A stretch of 41,722 nt of DNA from JBBDQZ01 sp040905705 (GTDB taxonomy: Bacteria; Bacteroidota; Rhodothermia; Balneolales; Natronogracilivirgulaceae): contig JBBDQZ010000025.1 of assembly GCA_040905705.1 (NCBI GenBank), forward strand, positions 1-41,722, written 5' to 3'. Positions 37,511-41,722 of the stretch are shown one piece after another. Position numbers and translations under genes: made by a program. Below the pieces are notes generated by a model, which saw only the letters and a program-made list of their open reading frames with translations, searched no databases and had not been told where the DNA came from. Positions within the stretch are counted from its first letter, which is position 1. Each line of letters opens with the position of its first letter.

Positions 37511-37548
37511 AAAATGGTAACTTATCATATGCCTTTAGTGCAAAAACA

Positions 37549-38310
37549 GTGAGTAATACAGTGAAAAGCAGCCAAAAACATATCTACGATCAGATTGATG
37601 CTTATCGGGCCGGAAAACTTTCCGACAAGGAATCGGAAGAGCTTTGGGCAAAACTGATTGAAAACGATGATCTCATGGAGTATCTGGTTAACTCGGTTAA
37701 CGTGGAAGAGATCGCTAATAATGAGGTTTTTGCTTCGCCATACATGTCCAAAATACAATCCAAACCGCCCCGGGTGGCAAGGATTTTTATTCTTTCGAAC
37801 AAAAGTGCTCGCATAGCCGCTGTATTCCTTGCGTTCATTGGTGTGCTTTCAGCTTTATATCTTTTCCGGTCCGATTATGTTTTTGATGCACACCCCATTT
37901 CAGCTATTGAGCTGGACAGCTACCGGTCCTCTTCCATTCCGTCCGCTACTTTTGATTACGAGTTACAAGAAGCGATCAACCTCGCTTCCCTTGAACAATA
38001 CGAAGCGGCGATTGATAAATTGAATGAAATGGAATTGGAAGACCTGTCGGAAGAGCAAGCCATTTCACTTGAACTCAATAAGGGCTCGATTTACTACAAC
38101 AGAGGTGATTATACGGCAGCACGGGATGTATTTGTTGCTATTCTGGATCATTATGAAGAGATGCATGTCCTGACGGAAGAACAGATACACTGGTTTCTTG
38201 GCAATGTCTATCTCCAGCTTGGCCGGGAAGAGTTGGCCCAGGTACATATCCAGAAGACCTATGATCTGAACGGCGCTTACCGCAGACTGGCCGAACGTTA
38301 CCTGGATTAA
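37549..38310 (+). CDS. Membrane-anchored TPR protein, anti-sigma-like layout
   Basis: The 253-residue protein starts at a GTG (37549); no in-frame ATG fits. Residues 1-60 are acidic and helical (HIYDQIDAYRAGKLSDKESEELWAKLIEND), similar in style to the cytoplasmic part of anti-sigma factors, but no zinc-binding HCC motif is visible. A single membrane helix lies at about 87-106 (ARIAAVFLAFIGVLSALYLF). The rest (about 140-253) is TPR-like: QAISLELNKGSIYYNRGDYTAARDVF and HWFLGNVYLQLGREELAQVHI. It is convergent with the TPR-CHAT gene, the stops only 24 bases apart, and follows the response regulator. A role as sensor or scaffold for the CHAT protein is a guess from neighbourhood. Confidence 0.72.
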   Translation: MSNTVKSSQKHIYDQIDAYRAGKLSDKESEELWAKLIENDDLMEYLVNSVNVEEIANNEVFASPYMSKIQSKPPRVARIFILSNKSARIAAVFLAFIGVLSALYLFRSDYVFDAHPISAIELDSYRSSSIPSATFDYELQEAINLASLEQYEAAIDKLNEMELEDLSEEQAISLELNKGSIYYNRGDYTAARDVFVAILDHYEEMHVLTEEQIHWFLGNVYLQLGREELAQVHIQKTYDLNGAYRRLAERYLD

Positions 38311-38333
38311 TACCGGCCTGACAGAGGAAGTTG

Positions 38334-41300
38334 TTATCCGATTCGCCCGATCGGTATTCGCGCCAGTCGAATCCATGCAATGACAATAGAGATGCTTCCG
38401 ATGAGCAACAAGGCAATTCCGGCATACCACGGATATGGTGTACGAACAATAGCAGCGGTATTACCGTAAACAACAAATGAGCCCCAGTTTGACGGATTAC
38501 TGTTGATTTGATTGATGTAATCGATTTTTGCCTGACGCATGGCCTCCTGTTTGCTCATCCCCTGATTCAGATAGCTGTAAAAAGATACAGATAGTTCGTA
38601 GGCTGATCGGTCCCGAATCGACCAGAGATTCATGACCAGGCTCTGGACTCCGGCATAGTTGAAAGCCCGGCTGAATCCGATGATTCCGCTTCCCTGGATG
38701 TAACCGCCCGATCCCGACTCGCAAGAATTGAGCATCACCATTTCGCTCGACAAATTCATACCGAAAAGTTCATAGGCATAGACCAAACCGTCGTCTTGCT
38801 GATCACCGGAATTAGCATCTGAAGAGTGCATGTGAACCAGAGAATAAAGGGGATCGTTTTCGAATATTTCACTGTGGGAAGCAATATGTAAAATACGGCT
38901 GTTACCGGCGCCATCACGAAATTGTTTTTCCGTTCCGTTCTCGCCAGTACGATAAGATGTATTGGGAAGCTCCGACAGCAATGAGGCAATTTCCCGGACT
39001 TCCTGCTCGGCCAGCGGAAGGGGGGGCAAAGATCTTCCGGGTAACAGCTGGCTGCCGGTCCGGCTAAAATCCGAAATTCCAAATCCGATAAAATCCAGTT
39101 CCTGACTTATTCGTGGTGTGCCGGATAGGCTGCTTTCAAGATCCTTGAGAGAGTTGGCATAGGAAATGGAAGCATGCTCAATCAGATATTTTGCATCTCC
39201 GTAGCTGTAATCGCCGGAAACCTCGCCGGTGGGAAGGATTTCAAACGGTATATGGTACAAAAAATCATCAGGAACCACGATGATATTGGTATAACGGTCT
39301 GAAAGATCAAGATCGTCCAGGACGAGTTCACGAATCCACTCCAGATCGGTGAGTTTGACCTGGTCCGTGGAGAGGCTTGTCACGACGGAATCGACGCGTG
39401 ACAATGTATCATCCGAAAATTCGATACGTTGAATATTGAAAGAACCGGAGGTGATCGTCGAGGCAAAGAGGTAATTTTCATACATGCTGAAATAAAGCAC
39501 AATATCGGAGCGGCCGAGTTTTCGCCTTAAACGGCTCAAATTTACAGGGTTGAGGTCAACGTTTTGCAACACCTTGCGACGTAAAATGTTTTGCTCGGAT
39601 ATGGCATCCAACAGCAGGTTGTTTAACTGGATTTGTTGTGACGCTTCGGCGTTGTATATTTCTGATCGCAGACGCTCGATCCGGTTACGCAGAGCAAAAT
39701 CCAGAATCAACTCACTTTCACTAAGAATGCTTGCTTTAAGCGCCGGGTTGTTGTAAAAAGTAAAGGCACTGAGATTTTTAACCTCATCCATCCAGAAAAA
39801 CGCTTCCTCATATTGGCCGGATTTCACAAGCTCATTGATCAGCAGCTTGAACAGAACAATGTATTCAGGATCCAATATCATCCGGCCGGATTGAGACTCG
39901 GAACTGTGCCTGACGCGGGAGATGACTTCGTCTGCATTTGTTTTCATCTGGGCAATGGCACCCTCGGGATTATTATTATAAAGCATGTGCCGAGCCAGTA
40001 CAGTAGAGCGAATAACTTGCGAATTGAATGTTAAAATATTGTGGTTCATCTGCAGTACACTGTCAATGTATTGTCCTGCATTTTCATGCTCTTGATTATC
40101 ATAATAAATTTCGGCATTTCTAATATATGCTCTAAGTAGAACGGTTTTGTCATCTCGTGACCTGGCATTATTTATGATCATATTGTTAGTTTCTAAAGCT
40201 CTGTCATGTAAGCCAACCTGAATATAGGTTCTCGCTAACTCAGATAATATCCTGATTAGCAGACGATAGTCCTCAGAATTTTTTGCTAGTTCTTGTGCTT
40301 CCATAAAATATGATAGGGCACGATCAAAGTCTTTTTGTGAGTCTCTATAGTATGTTGCAATAGACTGGTTTACAAATGCTAATCTCCCAAAATCACCAAT
40401 TTCAGTTGCTTTTACTCTAATCTGATTCAAATATTCAATAGCGACTGGCCAGTTTTCAATTTTTTTATGATAAACATGCAAGTTATTCAGGTATTGAATT
40501 TCTAAATTGGGGTCATCATTTACTCTTGCATAATCAAGTGCTTGTAATATCAGTTGAAGATAATCTTCAAAATATCCGGTACGATAGTATACAATTCCTA
40601 AATTATTTAACAATGCAGACTGATATCTAAAGTCACTAAATTCATCAATAGATTTGTAGACATTTTCAAGTTCAGTTTGGGAGGTCTGAATGTTACCAAT
40701 TCGATATAAACTAACGCCTAGATCCAATCTAGCTTTTAGCTGCTCTTCCAATTCGAAATATTCTGAAATTGGTATGAGTAAATTTCGATTTAAATCAATA
40801 TCATAATGATAATATCCACTAAAAAAAGCTGAAAATGATATATATCTTAGGATTCGTAGTGAAATTTTTGAAATGGGAAGATCATAGTAATTTTTTATTT
40901 GTTGAGCAATGGAATGAATGTCATGTTCTCTTTGATTTTTAAATAGTCCATTGATTGTGACAAGCAGTGAGACAACATGATCCGTATTTTCAAGAGTTGA
41001 CCTGTTTGCTATATCATCCATCCATACATCCAAATAATCATCGCTATTATTATCATGATTATTATCAGCATTGAAGATATGATCAAAATAGTAAAAGTCT
41101 AATATGCCCGGTTCATCCGAAAATTGCATGGTATAATCCTTTTCGGGATTCCTTAAATACTCCAGATGAATCTTTTGATTATCCGTCAGATCATGCTCGT
41201 CTAAAAGAGAATATAATTTTGTATTGGAATCGGCCTCATTGTTATAATCATGCAAAAATGAGAGTATTAGTTCGGGTTCATTCAAACAATATATAAAGCG

Positions 41301-41639
41301 AAAGGATACGGATTGATCATACTCATCCTGGCCTGGAAGGGTATTCATACAATCAAACAGATGATGCACAGTTATAAATCGATCCTTCCTGTCCTGTATA
41401 TAGCCTTCTGCAAAGGAGATCGTCTCAGGGTTGGCATCAAAAAGCAGATAGAGCAGCCAGGCAGCATTGTTGGACCTGGTCTGCTCATATTCATCAAGAT
41501 ATTGAATTAGCTGATCTGCTAACGCTTCTTTCTGCTTTTCCGTGTAGGCACGTTCACCCGAAACACTGTGGGGAGTACCTGTCAGAAGTAATATTGCAAG
41601 AATGTAAGGGTACAATGCACAAAACAATTTTGTTTGCAA
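38334..41639 (-). CDS. TPR-CHAT protein (caspase-like protease domain)
   Basis: The 1101-residue protein begins with a signal peptide (about 1-28, ending SVSG), has a long stretch of TPR-like repeats (about 290-600, for example ALLNNLGIVYYRTGYFEDYLQLI), a helical linker, and a CHAT domain (about 790-1060). The catalytic pair of this caspase-like family is His about 922 (HIASHSEIF) and Cys about 973 (LNSCESG). A C-terminal membrane helix (about 1070-1090) is followed by a short basic tail. The domains would therefore face the periplasm. CHAT proteases act in signalling and cell-death systems in several bacteria. The reading frame is intact, but the TPR coding half is far more AT-rich than the CHAT half. 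Confidence 0.88.
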   Translation of the reverse strand: MQTKLFCALYPYILAILLLTGTPHSVSGERAYTEKQKEALADQLIQYLDEYEQTRSNNAAWLLYLLFDANPETISFAEGYIQDRKDRFITVHHLFDCMNTLPGQDEYDQSVSFRFIYCLNEPELILSFLHDYNNEADSNTKLYSLLDEHDLTDNQKIHLEYLRNPEKDYTMQFSDEPGILDFYYFDHIFNADNNHDNNSDDYLDVWMDDIANRSTLENTDHVVSLLVTINGLFKNQREHDIHSIAQQIKNYYDLPISKISLRILRYISFSAFFSGYYHYDIDLNRNLLIPISEYFELEEQLKARLDLGVSLYRIGNIQTSQTELENVYKSIDEFSDFRYQSALLNNLGIVYYRTGYFEDYLQLILQALDYARVNDDPNLEIQYLNNLHVYHKKIENWPVAIEYLNQIRVKATEIGDFGRLAFVNQSIATYYRDSQKDFDRALSYFMEAQELAKNSEDYRLLIRILSELARTYIQVGLHDRALETNNMIINNARSRDDKTVLLRAYIRNAEIYYDNQEHENAGQYIDSVLQMNHNILTFNSQVIRSTVLARHMLYNNNPEGAIAQMKTNADEVISRVRHSSESQSGRMILDPEYIVLFKLLINELVKSGQYEEAFFWMDEVKNLSAFTFYNNPALKASILSESELILDFALRNRIERLRSEIYNAEASQQIQLNNLLLDAISEQNILRRKVLQNVDLNPVNLSRLRRKLGRSDIVLYFSMYENYLFASTITSGSFNIQRIEFSDDTLSRVDSVVTSLSTDQVKLTDLEWIRELVLDDLDLSDRYTNIIVVPDDFLYHIPFEILPTGEVSGDYSYGDAKYLIEHASISYANSLKDLESSLSGTPRISQELDFIGFGISDFSRTGSQLLPGRSLPPLPLAEQEVREIASLLSELPNTSYRTGENGTEKQFRDGAGNSRILHIASHSEIFENDPLYSLVHMHSSDANSGDQQDDGLVYAYELFGMNLSSEMVMLNSCESGSGGYIQGSGIIGFSRAFNYAGVQSLVMNLWSIRDRSAYELSVSFYSYLNQGMSKQEAMRQAKIDYINQINSNPSNWGSFVVYGNTAAIVRTPYPWYAGIALLLIGSISIVIAWIRLARIPIGRIG

Positions 41640-41722
41640 ATGAACCCTTAAAATATAATAATTTTTTGTATCCGTCCTACGAACTACACCCTTGACTTGA
41701 AGTTCTGCGGATAAAGAGAACG
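41640..41722 (-). promoter_or_regulatory. Upstream region of the TPR-CHAT gene
   Basis: This 83-base stretch before the CHAT gene start contains an AT-rich block (about 41650-41672) at the distance expected of a promoter, reading leftward. No firm -7 or -33 element could be set, and the window ends here. Confidence 0.35.

Overview
The window looks like a chromosomal segment of a free-living member of the Bacteroidota/Balneolota-Rhodothermota (FCB) group. This is inferred from the mix of families: two Wzi-like outer-membrane proteins, a DUF2911 protein, a CHAT-TPR giant, a Stealth protein, a methyltransferase-like/sugar-transferase hybrid, an adenosylcobalamin ribonucleotide reductase, and an outer-membrane barrel in the Omp85 style. 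There is no rRNA or tRNA marker, so the rank is not firm. Most of the window is devoted to the cell envelope and surface sugars.

Layout. (1) 1-1778: remnant of an IS21-family element (5'-truncated istA, intact istB, right-end repeats) preceded by a 54-bp direct repeat. (2) 1776-8491: a nucleotide-sugar locus. WbpB-, WbpD- and WbpE-like enzymes lie on the minus strand; an odd sugar-phosphate transferase and a WbpA-like dehydrogenase lie on the plus strand. Together they could make UDP-2,3-diacetamido-2,3-dideoxy-glucuronate. The WbpI-like 2-epimerase that would finish the manno form survives only as a frameshifted 3' fragment, abutting a fragment of a HicA toxin gene. (3) 8597-18527: a co-directional, tightly packed seven-gene cluster: two processive-type GT2 glycosyltransferases, a Wzi-like barrel, a POTRA-less Omp85-like barrel, a TPR protein resembling the eukaryotic RMDN family, a desaturase strikingly like eukaryotic dihydroceramide delta-4 desaturase, and a large phosphotransferase with the domain order of eukaryotic GPI-ethanolamine-phosphate transferases.

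(4) 18933-20712: two minus-strand secreted proteins (a Vgb-like propeller and a DUF2911 protein). (5) 21058-25819: UDP-glucuronate 4-epimerase-like enzyme, second Wzi-like protein, a SAM methyltransferase-like protein and a Stealth sugar-phosphate transferase. (6) 26093-31382: a PQQ-type sugar dehydrogenase, an intergenic region with two consensus DnaA boxes, and a 1234-residue class II ribonucleotide reductase. (7) 31415-36785: an SDR protein with a substituted catalytic lysine, a GT4-nucleotidyltransferase fusion, a methyltransferase and an L-Ala-D/L-Glu-type dipeptide epimerase. (8) 36884-41639: a receiver-domain protein, a membrane-anchored TPR protein and, convergent to it, a 1101-residue TPR-CHAT protein of mosaic base composition.

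The most exciting candidate is region 3. Three neighbouring genes have their closest recognisable relatives in eukaryotic lipid biology, and they sit with glycosyltransferases and outer-membrane barrels. The simplest reading is a bacterial locus that desaturates a sphingoid/ceramide-like lipid, adds sugar and phospho-alcohol head groups, and delivers the product to the outer membrane. Functions here are inferred from motifs read by eye; no database search was possible.
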